From NCBI GenBank assembly GCA_016617855.1, contig JAECUM010017498.1:22479-86478 (forward strand): a DNA stretch of 64,000 nucleotides. Reading direction: 5' to 3'. Source of the DNA: Megalonaias nervosa (lineage: Eukaryota; Mollusca; Bivalvia; Unionida; Unionidae). Under the pieces are notes generated by a model. The model made no database searches, was not told the origin of the DNA, and saw only the letters and a list, made by a program, of their open reading frames with translations. This document shows positions 41,821 through 54,789 of the stretch, in pieces. Numbering within the stretch: position 1 is the stretch's first letter; each line of letters opens with the position of its first letter. A program made the position numbers and the translations under genes.

Positions 41821-43376
41821 TATCTCTCCTATATGGACAATGGCATAATTTTAATTGCGAACATTCATTAGCTGATCCTGTTTTAAGCACATGTATATAA
41901 ATTGATATGCTAGAGACCAGCTCTAATTATTTCCAGTTACAAATGTCATTGTTTCATCTAGTCACATGAATTATTTGTTATCTCTTGTATAGGAGAAATT
42001 TAGAGTTTCAATGTTGCAGAACTTGTACATGAAAACATTGGGTTTCATCAATGATCAAATTGCTTATTAGTTTAACTTTGCTAGTCACAATGAATACTGT
42101 TTCTAGTCAGTCAAATTTGCTTTTCCTATGATTTTGTTTAAGTCCTTTTGAAAAGATTCCAAACCTCACGTAGATTTCAAACCTCACGTAGATGTCCCTT
42201 TCGAAAATAATGCAACTGTGGCCCTTGAATCTATTGTACATTAATTTATGCTTTCGGAAGAACTTTTTCTTTATTCTTTCTTCTTCACTATGAAATTCGT
42301 TCTATTTACGTTGGATTTGAAACAAAAAAATTAATTTTAATCATGCACATTTTGTTTTCTCTACATTCACCATCAAACTAGGAGCAATTTTTAAGACGAA
42401 CATCTCGTCCTGAAAATGCATCGTTCTATTTCAACATATTATTTTGTCTTTTTGTAAGTACATCGGGTCAATGTTTCGTGTTCTTCCTTTATTATACATT
42501 GGTCTGTATTGGTGGGTAGAGTATTCTATACAACCGATTCTAAATAAATGTACGGGCATGAACGTGACGGTATTTCTGACGAATAATAGAGGCATTAATC
42601 TTTACCAAAAAAAAATAAAGACCTAGCGTGATGATTAACGATGACCTCAGAAATGTCAGAAAGTATAAACAGATGAAGGAAATACCCAAAATAGCTAAAC
42701 GTCTGATGAAACCCTGGCAATATCTGAATTTTGATAGTATTGTTTTAATATTGACCATTTTATGGTAAGCACAGCAACATCAAATTTAAGATACAAGGAA
42801 ATATTGAAGTGTATAATTATTTTTAACAAATATTAGTCATGAAAATATTCATAGACGATTCGTTTTGCAGCGAAATAAAAATCACATATCACCAGAGTAG
42901 ATAATGTTCGTCCATTGATTTCAAACGTTTATCTTGAAGAATTACCGAGCGGCCGATAAAAGGCAGTAACTTCCCCTTCTCGTCTGATGCCGACTTTCAT
43001 TATGATATGAGGTATATTTCATCGTAGATATATAAGTACATTGCTTTGAAATAGTTTGTTCAGTTAATTTGAATTGAAAGTAATTGGTCCGACCATCTGC
43101 CCAAGAATGGAATATATGTGTGTGTGTGTGGAAAGATTCATACACACTTCTCAAAGTGCCCTCCAGAAGAGACAGACCGTGTGCTATTTTACTATGCGTA
43201 TTATTTTTTAATGTCATTAACATGAATTAACCGAACTATAGATTTAAACTAGCATATTTACTTTTGAATTGTGAGATGTGGGGATGAATGATTTATTTCT
43301 ATGGAAAGTTACCGCTTTATTATCTTGAACATTTCTGTGTATGTGTTTATATATCAAATTGTCTTTCTACAATTTA

Positions 43377-43378
<2 letters not shown>
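41821..43378. other. Gene-free stretch
   Basis: Includes an 18-bp tandem duplication (CAAACCTCACGTAGAT, about 42162-42195). Otherwise no supported feature. Confidence 0.5.
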
Positions 43379-43407
<29 letters not shown>

Positions 43408-43428
43408 TGTATGTATGTATGTATGTAT
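43379..43428. repeat. (ATGT)n microsatellite
   Basis: Twelve ATGT tetranucleotides. Confidence 0.95.
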
Positions 43429-43914
43429 TTCAGGCTTTAAAATTACTAACAAGTATTCCTCTAAGCAAATAATACATTATCATTATATAATTACCTTCAA
43501 TTCTTCTCTGTAGTCTCCTTCAATGCACTTCTCTTCCTTAAAATGTTAATAATGTTAGTGGCAAAAACGTCGTTTTCGTAGCGACTCCACGTACACCTTT
43601 TGTGTTGTATTTCGAGATGGCCAATAATACACAATCTTACCTTATATAATGGCATACTGCCGCCCAGTAGAGTGTTGAGAACCAATCATATTCTTTCTAA
43701 TTTTCTTCACTGTAAATGCGACACGCCGTTTCAGTGAGTTGCTAACTCCAAACGCACCTTTAAAACTTACCTGTGAGATCAATTATCTTTGTTGGGAAAT
43801 ATAAGTGTATAAGTGTGCTATCGGGAAGTTCTGTGGCAAATACCGAGAATTCACTTCAGCATTTAATTTGTGTCGAATTGCTCTGCTCATATGCACAAAC
43901 TCAAAGACGAAACA

Positions 43915-43917
<3 letters not shown>
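43429..43917. other. Gene-free stretch
   Basis: No supported feature. Confidence 0.5.

Positions 43918-44009
<92 letters not shown>
43918..44009. repeat. (AT)n microsatellite
   Basis: About 46 AT dinucleotides. Confidence 0.95.
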
Positions 44010-44011
<2 letters not shown>

Positions 44012-44338
44012 AAGACGCAGACATGCACCTACACTAATCGGCATTTAATGATGTCCATTGTGGGGAATTAAGTTGTTAAAATGTATATATTCTGAGATAA
44101 AGTACCTGAACAATTTAATGGTTGGGGTGTGTTGACGCTAGCTGTTAGTCTACCTAGTGGCGAAATAATGTTGTTTCAAATATATTGTGGTTTTATCGTA
44201 CCATTTTATTATCATACAATACGGGTTTTATATACTTAGTTAAGTCAGTGGTACTGACAGTAATGATATAATTGCATTGTTTTTGTTGTTGATGTTATGT
44301 CCCATTCTGTCAGTCCACCAAACAGCAAAATAGTATTG

Positions 44339-44339
<1 letters not shown>

Positions 44340-44410
<71 letters not shown>
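44340..44410. repeat. (TA)n microsatellite
   Basis: About 35 TA dinucleotides, 330 bp after the previous one. Confidence 0.95.
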
Positions 44411-44413
<3 letters not shown>

Positions 44414-44977
44414 GTAGAAATGTATTCTGATACTAGCAGAATATATGGTTTCATAAATATTAATATTTTACGTTTCTGTGCAGCAGATAGCAGATAATTT
44501 TAGGGTTTTCAAATGGAAGAGAAAATTGTATAAATGTTTCACGGAAAACATATAAATTTGAAACCTGACGGAATATTTGTGACATTTGACAAATGCAAAT
44601 GAAAGAACGTGCTATTGTGATGAATACTATCTTAACGTGTCATTGTTGAGAGGCATGTATTAAAAATCATGGCGTTATTTTAAGCCGATATTAAATGAGA
44701 TCCAAATAAATATGAAGCAAATAACTTTTGGCAATAGATGAACTGAGCACTGATGAAAAAATAAATTTGACAAATTACGAATTTGTTTGTTGGGCAATAC
44801 ATTGTATGAAGTGTTTTGTTTCTTTGTTATAGTTTACTGGGAACGTAAAGCTTTCACATATTGTCTTTGATTGGTAAAAATTAAACTTCAACAAGTTTAT
44901 TATGCCAAGTGCTTAGAACCATATTATAAAGGAAATGTAAAGTTTTTTTTTAGGTGATCATGGGGAATGTATGGTTT
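44411..44977. other. Gene-free stretch before the Gypsy LTR
   Basis: No supported feature. Confidence 0.5.
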
Positions 44978-45859
44978 TATTATGTATATTTAATTGTTTG
45001 TTAGTTTTAATTTTTTATTCCATTACATGCTATTGTAACGTAATATTGTTTACTGGATTTGATATTGTCCAGAATAGAGTTCAGTTCTGTTTGACCTGAC
45101 TTTTTTATGTTAACAACTAATAATAGAAACATTGTAGCTAGTTGCTGACCTTGTTCCAAAATCAGTGAGGTTTAGTAAACAACTTTTTTTTTAAAAAAAT
45201 TTATCTGTCTCAGAATAAGAATCATTGAGTCAAGGTCATACCTGGACTACGTGATAATTATCATGTAACATACTTCTATTTTTTCCAGAAGGATGAACTC
45301 TTGACCCCCATCCGGGAATCTCATTTTGCGTTTTAGTTAGTCTTATAACTGATGTTATGATAAAAATTCTATCAGTCGTGCTTTAACACTTGAGACGTCA
45401 AGTTGTTTTATGTTGTGTCCAGTTTGGGGCAGAGTTTTTATTTTCGTTAAATTATTGAATTCAATTGATTGTTTTCCCTGAAAATACAAAAGTGCTATGA
45501 TAATTCTTGGACAAAGACATTTACTGGAATTTATATGGAGTTCAAAAACTGGAATGATATTTTCTGTGATTCAACAAGAGACTATTGACACATCAGTACA
45601 ACGCTAACTATTAGAGACGTCATCGCCTTTAATCTTGAATTTCACTGGGATTTGAACTGAGATTCACTTAGAACTTTTCATTGATAGGACTTGTGTTTTA
45701 ATTCTTGGATTATTTTTGGATTTAATTCGTAAAACCGTAAGTTCTCTTTTCTCATTTTTCACTTGGTTTTCTAGGAAAATAAATTATTTGTTACATTTTA
45801 CAAAGCTTGTTGTCTTCATTCTTTTCTGTTACTTATTTTAAGACCATAGTCTCGTAACA
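44978..45859 (+). repeat. 5' LTR of a decayed Gypsy element
   Basis: About 882 bp, homologous along its length to the solo LTR at 22463-23360. It ends CTCGTAACA, and its start has decayed from TG to TA. It contains the AATAAA signal near 45777 and is followed by a primer binding site and a gag remnant. Confidence 0.88.
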
Positions 45860-45865
45860 GAAAAT

Positions 45866-45883
45866 TGGGGACTCGTCCGGGAT
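45866..45883 (+). other. Primer binding site of the Gypsy element
   Basis: TGGGGACTCGTCCGGGAT starts 6 nt after the LTR. From memory it differs at one base from the tRNA-Pro primer site of gammaretroviruses, so tRNA-Pro or a similar tRNA is the likely primer. Confidence 0.7.
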
Positions 45884-46011
45884 ATGAATTTTGGCAAAAA
45901 TATTTCAGAAAACTTTGTTTTTGAAATTTAAATTCCCCTACTTTTGGAATTTAAATCCCGAGTATTATTGACATTTTAGAAATCTTTAGTGAAATCAACA
46001 AGTTTTTTACA

Positions 46012-47035
46012 ATGTCATCAAAAGTGAAGATTTTTCTTTCAAATCCTACCCAGAAGCAGTTAGACTGTTTGAAAAAAGATGAACTGCTTCAACGTGCCAG
46101 AAAATTTGATCTTTCTGAGGCAAAAACTTCCTTAACGAAGCAAGAAATAAAGAATATTTTGGTCCAATATTTGGTGGAAAAGAATGTTTTGGATAAAAGT
46201 GCTTTGGTTTTGATCAGTAAGTATGCATCAGACTCTGACATAAAAGTAAAGGAATTAAAATTAAAAGACAAGATGGAATTAGAGTTAAGAAAGCTTGAAC
46301 AACAGAAAGAAAGAGGAAAAACAAATGCAAATGCAGTTGCAATTTTGAAAGGAGAGACAGAAAGAAGAGAAACAAATGCAGTTGCAATTTGAGAAAGAGG
46401 AGAGAGAGAGACAGAAAGAGGAGAAACAAATAGTTGCAATCGGAGAAAGAGAAGAGAGAGAGATAGATGCAAATGCAAAGAGAGAAGGAAGAAAGGGAAT
46501 ATCAGCTTAGATTAAGAGAATTAGAGCTGGCAAATGAAAAGCACATTCCCACTTTAGATAGAAATTCAAGTTTTGATGTTACTAAGAATATTAGATTAGT
46601 GCCCCCTTTTAGAGAAGTAGATAAATATTTTCCTTTGTTGAAAAAATTGCTGAAATTTGAAATGGCCAAGGGAGCATTGGACTCAATTATTACAGTGTGC
46701 ACTTTTTGGCAAAGCCCGAGATATCTATGCATCCCTCAGTACAGCAAAGTGCCGACTATGATCTGGTTAAGGAATCCATCTTAAAGGGTTATGAGTTAGT
46801 CCCTGAGGCTTATCGGCAAAAATTCAGGAACTATAAAAAAGAAGCTGGACAAACTCATATCGAATTTGCAAGAGAAAAAGAGCAGTAATTTGATAGGTGG
46901 TGCTTAGCCAAGAAAGTTGATCAAGATTACGAGAAACTCAGACAACTTGTAGTACCTGGAGAGTTCAAGAACTGTGTCCATAGTAACATTAAGACTTATC
47001 TTGATGAGCATAAGGTTAAAACCTTGAAATGAAAG
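46012..47035 (+). pseudogene. Gypsy gag pseudogene
   Basis: The first 126 codons are open (MSSKVKIFLSNPTQKQL). A Lys/Glu-rich coiled-coil part follows, then in other frames KNIRLVPPFREVDKYF and a SCAN-like capsid portion (EAYRQKFRNYKKEAGQ, then FDRWCLAKKVDQDYEKLRQL). Premature stops occur at 46390 and 46886, with a frameshift near 46700. After about 47035 the sequence jumps to the integrase tail, so protease and integrase core have been deleted. Confidence 0.8.
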
Positions 47036-47039
47036 AAGT

Positions 47040-48170
47040 TTTCAGCCTGGTGATATAGTTCCGGCTGTCTTGCCCAGACCTCAAAACCCTCTTTGGGCTA
47101 AATATTATGGTCCTTATAGGCTTGAAAAGATGGTAAGTTACTTAAATTATATCAATAACACTCCTGGTGGTCACAAACAGAAACAACTGTCATATAAATA
47201 TGTTAATGGCGTATTTTGATAGAGATAGTCATGGTAATCATTCAATCAATTTAGTCTGTACTTGCCCCCAAAAATATATGTTTAAACGATGGTATGTAAT
47301 CCGACTATAGTGACTTTTGTTGGACCAATCTTAGAAATTCAGAAATACTAAACTATCATGAACAGAAACTTTTGTATCTACAGCCACAAGAAAAGAGTGA
47401 ACTAAAACAGCTACTATTTGAATATGAGTACTTGTTTCCCCATGTTCCAAAAAAAACAAATGAATTCAACCATGAAGTTGAAATAGTTGGTTCTATACCT
47501 GTGAAACAGCATCCCCTCTAGCAGGAATGTTGGAAAAAGAAATTCAGTATTTGCTGGAGAATGATTTTATTGAACCAAATAAAACTAACTGGAGTTCACC
47601 ATATATTCTTATACCGAAACCATATAATACTTTACACATATGTACAGACTATAAAAAGTCAACAGCCTCACCAAAAAAAGGATTCATTTCTAATGCCATG
47701 AATCAATGACTGCACTGATAGCATTGGAAATGCAAAATGTCACGAAGATGAAATTTTAAAAGGATTCTGGCAAATTAAACTCTCAGAAAGAGCAAAAGAA
47801 ATTTTGGCATTTTCAACTTTAGATGGATTTTATCAATACGAGTTGATGCTGCTTGGTGTTAAAAATTTTCAGTCAATATTCCAGCGTTTAATGAACATGA
47901 TAACTGTGATGCTTACGTCAATTACCTCATGATCTACTTGTGTTATATTTATATGTCATACTGTTTGACAAGGTAAATCTAAACCTGTAGTCATTAAGGT
48001 CAAGACTATCTGAATTCCCAGTGTCAATCAGTAAAATATAGTTGATAAGATTTTTGGGTATAGCTGGATATTATCGGAAATTTTGATCCAATGTTTCCAT
48101 AACTGCTCAATCCTTGACCAAACTTTTAGTAAGAAAACATTTTATTGATTTTTTCCCTTGGAACTTGTAT
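47040..48170 (+). pseudogene. Gypsy pol pseudogene: integrase tail then reverse transcriptase
   Basis: The start, FQPGD-like with WAKYYGPYRLEKMVSYLNYI, is the region that follows the integrase core. Next come the linker, EKEIQYLLENDFIEPNKTNW and SSPYILIPKP (RT N-terminal), then shifted blocks GFWQIKLSERAKEI (RT palm), YVNYL-like remains, and GIAGYYRKF (RT/RNase H connection) near 48060. Integrase sequence ahead of RT is the Gmr1-type pol order. Many stops and deletions are present. Confidence 0.78.
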
Positions 48171-48590
48171 GATCTACATGACTTTTCAAACGCTGTTTGC
48201 TGAAATGTAAGTGAACAGACCATATGTAGTTTACATAGTTGATGGAAATTTCCATTGGAAATGACCCAAGTTCAGTGCATTTTGTTGTGTCGAAAGTCAG
48301 GTGACAGTCTGTACATAAAAGACGACTAAATAAACTATTATTCATTTTTACATTATGGTCTGTCTCTAGAATCATTGTTAGTTGTGAAAAGATACAATTT
48401 GATAGGAATCATTTATTTAAAAAAGTTCTCATTGGAATTACAAAGTGCTCATTGAAATGTTGGAATAAATCACTATTTTGGGATTATTCAACATTCAAGG
48501 ACATTCTAGATTATATCATTGTACATCAAAACATTAGCACATTCAATACAGGACTTCCTTAAGATCAATATACTTTTAGACTTGTGGTAG
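48171..48590. other. Possible decayed LTR part upstream of the minisatellite
   Basis: The last 100 bp (AGGACTTCC..., AGACTTGTGG) resemble the LTR segment just before its GGATTTAATTC block. The rest shows weak or no similarity and holds no gene. Confidence 0.4.
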
Positions 48591-48591
48591 A

Positions 48592-49870
48592 ACTTTTAGG
48601 GTTATTTAGGATTTAATTCACAAGACTGAAAGTTTTAGGGTTATTTAGGATTTAATTCACAAGACTGAATAGGATTTAATTCACAAGACTGAAAGTTTTA
48701 GGGTTATTTAGGATTTAATTCACAAGACTGAAAGTTTTAGGGTTATTTAGGATTTAATTCACAAGACTGAAAGTTTTAGGGTTATTTAGGATTTAATTCA
48801 CAAGACTGAAAGTTTTAGGGTTATTTAGGATTTAATTCACAAGACTGAAAGTTTTAGGGTTATTTAGGATTTAATTTACAATACTGTAAGTTTTAGGGTT
48901 ATTTAGGATTTAATTCACAAGACTGAAAGTTTTAGGGTTATTTAGGATTTAATTCACAAGACTGAAAGTTTTAGGGTTATTTAGGACTTAATTCACAAGA
49001 CTGAAAGTTTTAGGGTTATTTAGGATTTAATTCACAAGACTGAAAGTTTTAGGGTTATTTAGGATTTAATTCACAAGACTGAAAGTTTTAGGGTTATTTA
49101 GGATTTAATTCACAAGACTGAAAGTTTTAGGGTTATTTAGGATTTAATTCACAAGACTGAAAGTTTTAGGGTTATTTAGGATTTAATTCACAAGACTGAA
49201 AGTTTTAGGGTTATTTAGGACTTAATTCACAATAATGAAACTTTTAGGGTTATTTAGGATTTAATTCACAAGACAAAGTTTTAGGGTTATTTAGGATTTA
49301 ATTTACAATACTGTAAGTTTTAGGGTTATTTAGGATTTAATTTACAATACTGTAAGTTTTAGGGTTATTTAGGATTTAATTCACAAGACTGAAAGTTTTA
49401 GGGTTATTTAGGACTTAATTCACAATAATGAAAGTTTTAGGGTTATTTAGGATTTAATTCACAATACTGAAAGTTTTAGGGTTATTTAGGATTTAATTCA
49501 CAATACTGAAACTTTTAGGGTTATTTAGGATTTAATTCACAAGACTGAAACTTTTAGGGTTATTTAGGATTTAATTCACAAGACTGAAAGTTTTTTATTT
49601 AGGATTTAATTCACAAGACTAAGTTTTTTATTTAGGATTTAATTTACAATACTGTAAGTTTTTTATTTAGGATTTAATTTACAATACTGTAAGTTTTTTA
49701 TTTAGGATTTAATTCACAAGACTGTAAGTTTTTTATTTAGGATTTAATTCACAAGACTGAAAGTTTTTTATTTAGGTTTTAATTTACAATACTGAAAGTT
49801 TTTTATTTAGGATTTAATTCACAATACTGTAAGTTTTTTATTTAGGATTTAATTCACAATACTGTAAGTT
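48592..49870. repeat. LTR-derived minisatellite, 39-bp then ~34-bp units
   Basis: About 25 copies of a 39-bp unit (core AGGGTTATTTAGGATTTAAT then TCACAAGACTGAA) are followed from about 49590 by about 8 copies of a shorter form lacking AGGGT. Subfamilies with TTTACAATACTGT alternate. The unit resembles the LTR segment TGGATTTAATTCGTAAAACC, and the sequence just after the array matches the LTR end. Confidence 0.9.
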
Positions 49871-49980
49871 CATTTTAAGTTTTCAGTGTTCTAGGGAAAT
49901 AATTTATATACTGAATTTTTACTAATCTTGCTGGTTGTTGTTTTTCTGTTACTTAGTTTTAGACCAGAGTCCTGCCAATC
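49871..49980 (+). repeat. LTR 3' end following the minisatellite
   Basis: GTTCTAGGGAAATAA, then TCTTGCTGGTTGTTGT and TTTTCTGTTACTTAGTTTTA correspond in order to the last 100 bp of the Gypsy LTRs. It may be the 3' LTR of the element starting at 44978 or a separate copy. Confidence 0.65.
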
Positions 49981-51520
49981 AGGATAAGGTGAACATAATT
50001 TTGGAATTCTTCATAAGTATAACATCTGGTGACAAGGGAAAACTTAGCCTATTTCTAGGCACTGTGAAAACAACTTGGGTCTCAGCCAGGAATTATGTTT
50101 ATCTGCATTGAGCAGGTTATCATTTTAAAATCCATCAATCTCAATAAATAAAAGTCCTGAATCATCATATACTCATCTCAACTCAATTTTGTTTTGAAAT
50201 TGCTGCTATGATATTTCCGTCATCTTGATATACCACTCTGGAGTTTGTATTGGACTTGGTAAACAACATCAACATCTTAGATCCATCTGTCACCACTCCA
50301 AAGGTTGCATTTTTAATCCAATTTTGAAAACTTGGTAAATAGCACCAAGGTTTTGCATATAAATGAGGTAAGCTTGCATCTGGCTGGCTTGAGAACAACA
50401 CTTTGAGGGAATATTTTTTGATTGGATGAGCTTGTCAATGCTTGTGATCAGATTTCTATCAGACTCTAATGCAGTGATCATGCAGCTGACTGATTGAGCC
50501 TATCAACACTTTGGGGACTATTTCAGATCATATTTTTATCAGACGTAGTTAATAGGCTTATATCTCCAACATATCAACTAAAATCAAGTCGAATATCCCA
50601 TAATATTGAATATTGAGAATAATAGTTTCGTGTTGAACAGAGTTCTTTCCCTTGCACAATTAAACAAACTATATTGAAAAATTAAATTTTGAATACAAGA
50701 CAAATAAAATTTAAAAGAACAATTTATACAAGATGAGTAAAATAATCAACCTTACAGATTGAAATGAATAATTTGCAATTTATGACAGAAGAAAAAGTAC
50801 AATTATTGCTAGAGAAAATGTACCACTGCAGAGAATTAATACAAGAACTTTATCACATTTTCAATCCTTGAATATTTGAATAAAGTTTCGATATTTTCAT
50901 TAAAAAGAGCTTGACAGTTACTGGCATTACCATATTCAAGTTTCACTTATATGGTTTCATGTGTAATATGATTTATTTTAAGATATCTCTTATGTTCTGT
51001 GTCATTGCTCGCAAATTATTTTACTTGTTTAGGATTTTGGGGTATTTATTACTTATAATAACAACAACAAAAATTTTCCTCCTGCAACCGTTGGATCTAC
51101 CATAAACAATGTATTAACCCATTATAGTCTATATGTTAAGAGTAGTGGATAGTTATCCCTGGTTAATTATGTAAATTCAGAATTATTTCTCCAATTGTGA
51201 TATCAGCCTTTCTCATTAAAATTTCAACTTTCCTCTTGGGTAACTTCATTGAATCATTTATTTGAATCCTCCTAAATTCTGCTATGGTGGTAAATATTGA
51301 CAAAACATCGTTACTTTTGCATGGTAGTAAAATACTGACAAATTATATTTTCTTTGCATGATGGTAAATGCTGACAAAACATCTTCACTTTGCATGTATT
51401 CCTTCCAACTTTTCATGAGTTTACAATGAAATAAATTCTTGTGTAAAACTATCTTTCTGAAACTGTCTAAACTTTACCTATACTACAATAAAATACAATA
51501 TCAAAAGGGGATATAAGTAG
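49981..51520. other. Gene-free stretch
   Basis: No supported gene. Scattered ATGGTAAA...CTGACAAA duplications occur near 51285-51390. Confidence 0.5.
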
Positions 51521-51529
51521 TTTCATTAA

Positions 51530-54055
51530 ATCTCTATGAATGATTACAGTAATTAACATTCTGAGTGGTTTCAGAATCCCTGAGTGGTTTCAGTAATTAC
51601 AGCCCTAAGAATGATTTCAGTAATTAAAGCCCCATGAATGATTTCAGTAATTAGAGCCCTATGAGTGATTTCTAAAATTAAAGCCCTGAGTGGTTTCAGT
51701 AATTAATCTGTAGGAGTAGTTCAGCAATTAAAGTCTTATGAGTGATTTCAGTAATTAATGCCGAGTGATTTCAGTAATCGAAGCCCAATAAGTGATTTCA
51801 GTAATTAATGCCTACAAGTGATTTCAGTAATCAAAGCCAAATAAGTGATTTCAGTAATCAAGCCCAATAAGTGATTTCAGTAATCAAAGCCCTATGAATG
51901 ATTTCAGTAACTAATGCCCTATGAGTGATTTCAGTAATCAAAGCCCTATGAATGATTTCAGTAATTAATGCCCTATGAGTGAAGCCCTATGAATGATTTC
52001 AGTAACTAATGCCCTAAGAGTGATTTCAGTAATCAAAGTCCTATGAATGATTTCAGTAACTAATGCCCTATGAGTGATTTCAGTAATTAATGCCCTATGA
52101 GTGATTTCAGTAATTAATGCCCTATGAATGATTTCAGTAACTAATGCCCTATGAATGATTTCAGTAACTAATGCCCTATGAATGATTTCAGTAACTAATG
52201 CCCTATGAATGATTTCAGTAACTAATGCCCTAAGAGTGATTTCAGTAATTAAAACCCTGAGTAGTTTCAGAAACTGAATCTGAAGGAGTGATTTCAACAA
52301 TTAATGCCCTATGAGAAATTTCAATAATGAAAGCCCTGTAAGTACTTTTAGTAATTAAAGCCCTATGAGTCATTTCAGTAATTATTACCCTATGAGCAAT
52401 TTCAATAATTAAAGCCCAATGAGTGACGTCAGTCATGAAAGCCCAATGAGTGGTTTCAGTAACTAAAGCTCTACAATTGGTTTCAGTAATTACAGCCCAA
52501 GTAATTTCAGTAATCGAAGCCCTCTGAATGATTTCAGCAAGTAAAGCCCATTGAGTGATTTCAGTAATTAAAACCCAAAGAGTTGTTACAGTAAAGCACT
52601 ATGACTAATTTCAATAAGTAAAGCCCTATGACTAATTTCAGTAAGCCCTACAAGTGCTTTCAGTAATTAAAGCCCTGAGTGATTGCAGCAATTAAAGCCC
52701 TGTGAGTGGTTTCAGTAATTAATGTCCTATGAGTGTTTTCAGTAATTAAAGCCCTATAAATAATTTTAATGATTAAAACCCTATTAGTGGTTTCAGTAAT
52801 GAAAGCCCAATGAGTGATTTCAGTATTGAATGTGCTATGAGATTTCAGTAATTAAAGCCCTATGAGTCATTTTAGTAGCTAAAGCCCAATGAGTAATTCA
52901 GTAATTAAAGTCCTATGAGTCATTTTAGTAGCTAAAGCCCCCTATGAGTCATTTTAGTAGCTAAAGCCCAATGAGCAATTCAGTACTTAAAGCCCTATGA
53001 GTCATTTTAGTAGCTAAAGCCCAATGAGTAATTCAGTAATTAAAGCCCTACGAGTCATTTTAGTAGCTAAAGCCCAATGAGTAATTCAGTAATTAAAGCC
53101 CTATGAGTCATTTTAGTAGCTGAAGCCCATTGAGTAATTCCATAATTAAAGCCCTATGAGTCATTTTAGTAGCTGAAGCCCAAGGAGTAATTCAGTAATT
53201 AAAGCCCTGAGTCATTTTAGTAGCTAAAGCCCAATGAGTAATTCAGTAATTAAAGCCCTATGAGTCATTTTAGTAGCTAAAACCCAATAAGTAATTCAGT
53301 AATTAAAGCCCTATGAGTCATTTTAGTATCTAAAGCCCAATGAGTAATTCAGTAATTAAAATCCCGAGCAGTTTCAGTAATTAAATCTGTAGGACTGATT
53401 TAAGCAGTAAAGCCCTATGAGTAATTTCAGTAGTTAAAGCCCTATGAATAATTTCAGTAATTCAAGTCCTATTGAGTGACTTCAGTAATTAATGCCCTAT
53501 GAGTGATTTCAATAATTACAGCCCAATGATTGATTTTGGTATTTAACGCCCTGATTTCAGCAATTAAAGCTAAAAGAGTGATTTCAGCAATTAAAGCCCT
53601 ATGAGTGATTTTAGCAATTAAAGCACAATGACTGATTTCAGTATTTAATGCCCTATGAATGATTTCGGTAATTAATGACCAATGAGCAATTTCAGTAATT
53701 AAAGCCATTGAGTAATTTTAGTAATTAAAGCCCTATGAGTGATTTCAGTAATCAGAGCCCTATGAGTGATTTCAGTAATCAAAGCCCTATGAGTGATTAC
53801 AGTAATTCATGCCCTATGAATGATTTCAGCAATTAAAGCCCTATGACTGATTACAGCAATTAAAGCCCTACAAGAAGTTTTAGTAAAAAACGACACACAA
53901 GTGGTTTCAGCAATTAAAGCCATATGAGGGATTTAGGTAATTAACACCCTATCAGCAATTTCTATGATTGGTTTCAGCAATTAAAGCCCAATGAGTGATT
54001 TCTGTAATTAAAGCCCTATCAGTGGTTTAGGTAAAAGCCCTATGAGTGATTTCAG
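51530..54055. repeat. 27-bp satellite array, about 90 units
   Basis: The monomer is close to AAAGCCCTATGAGTGATTTC followed by AGTAATT. Because 27 is divisible by three, minus-strand frames translate as a repeated nonapeptide. Between about 52850 and 53370 the array switches to a 53-bp two-monomer higher-order unit. Confidence 0.95.
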
Positions 54056-54780
54056 CCAGCAGTGAAACAAAATATACATCTGATCTCAAACTGCCATGTT
54101 TGCTAGTCCTTTTGAAGACAATTTACTGAACTTGCTGTAACCATACCCATATGCAACATGATAGGATGGACAGATGTCATTTATAAGCCCCAAGGTGTGA
54201 AATGGCTTATTTGATACATAAATATATTGATAATTTTTCCATATTAATACAAGAAGTCAAGAATGGATACATAATGATACTTCCCCAACACAAGTTACTT
54301 TAATCTTCATTGGTCATGAATAATTATTTGTTGTTTGCAATTTTATTCTTGAAACTGCAAATTCATCTGACTAGTGTCACAAGCTTATTCACAACACCCA
54401 ATCTCCTTCTACAAATTAACACAAGGTGACAAACTCATGTGGTTTGAAATCTGCCCACACCTAATTTCATGCCAATTACTTTATATACTCAGCATGTTCA
54501 GCCACTGGTAATGTACATCAATGTAAAGGAAACATTCCAGACTTGTTCCCCATGTACGATTTAAATACCTTACTGAATAACCACTTTTTTGCAAAGCTTC
54601 CCTTTGTCTAGTCTGCTTGGATTGAATTTGAGAACTACACATTAAGTAAGTCATGCAGTGAAATATGTTACTCTGACCGGTGGTTATTGTTTTGATCAAG
54701 TCCAAAAAACCCAATAACCACCAATCAGAACTGTAGCTTATTCACTGCAAGACATTCAGAAATTTCACTGCATCACAATT
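54056..54780. other. Gene-free stretch
   Basis: No supported feature. Confidence 0.5.
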
Positions 54781-54789
54781 TGATCCAAA

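Noticed and set aside
43783..44071. Frames encoding YIYIYI repeats across (AT)n tracts
   Set aside because: They are pure microsatellite translations; similar frames occur at 31905, 36065 and 44245.
46089..46478. Minus-strand frame antisense to gag
   Set aside because: It mirrors the Lys/Glu-rich gag coding sequence and has no support of its own.
48592..49590. Repeated TTAGGG strings resembling telomere repeats
   Set aside because: TTAGGG occurs once per 39-bp unit inside an LTR-derived sequence, not as contiguous hexamers.
48592..49870. Regular ~39-bp repeats as a possible CRISPR array
   Set aside because: Units are head to tail with no unique spacers, and the context is an animal genome.
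51965..52436. Minus-strand open frames encoding repeats of a HRALVTEIT-like nonapeptide
   Set aside because: They follow from the 27-bp period of the satellite; there is no start context, and indels in neighbouring units break the frame.
53469..53708. Another nonapeptide-repeat frame in the satellite
   Set aside because: Same cause: a 27-bp period divisible by three.
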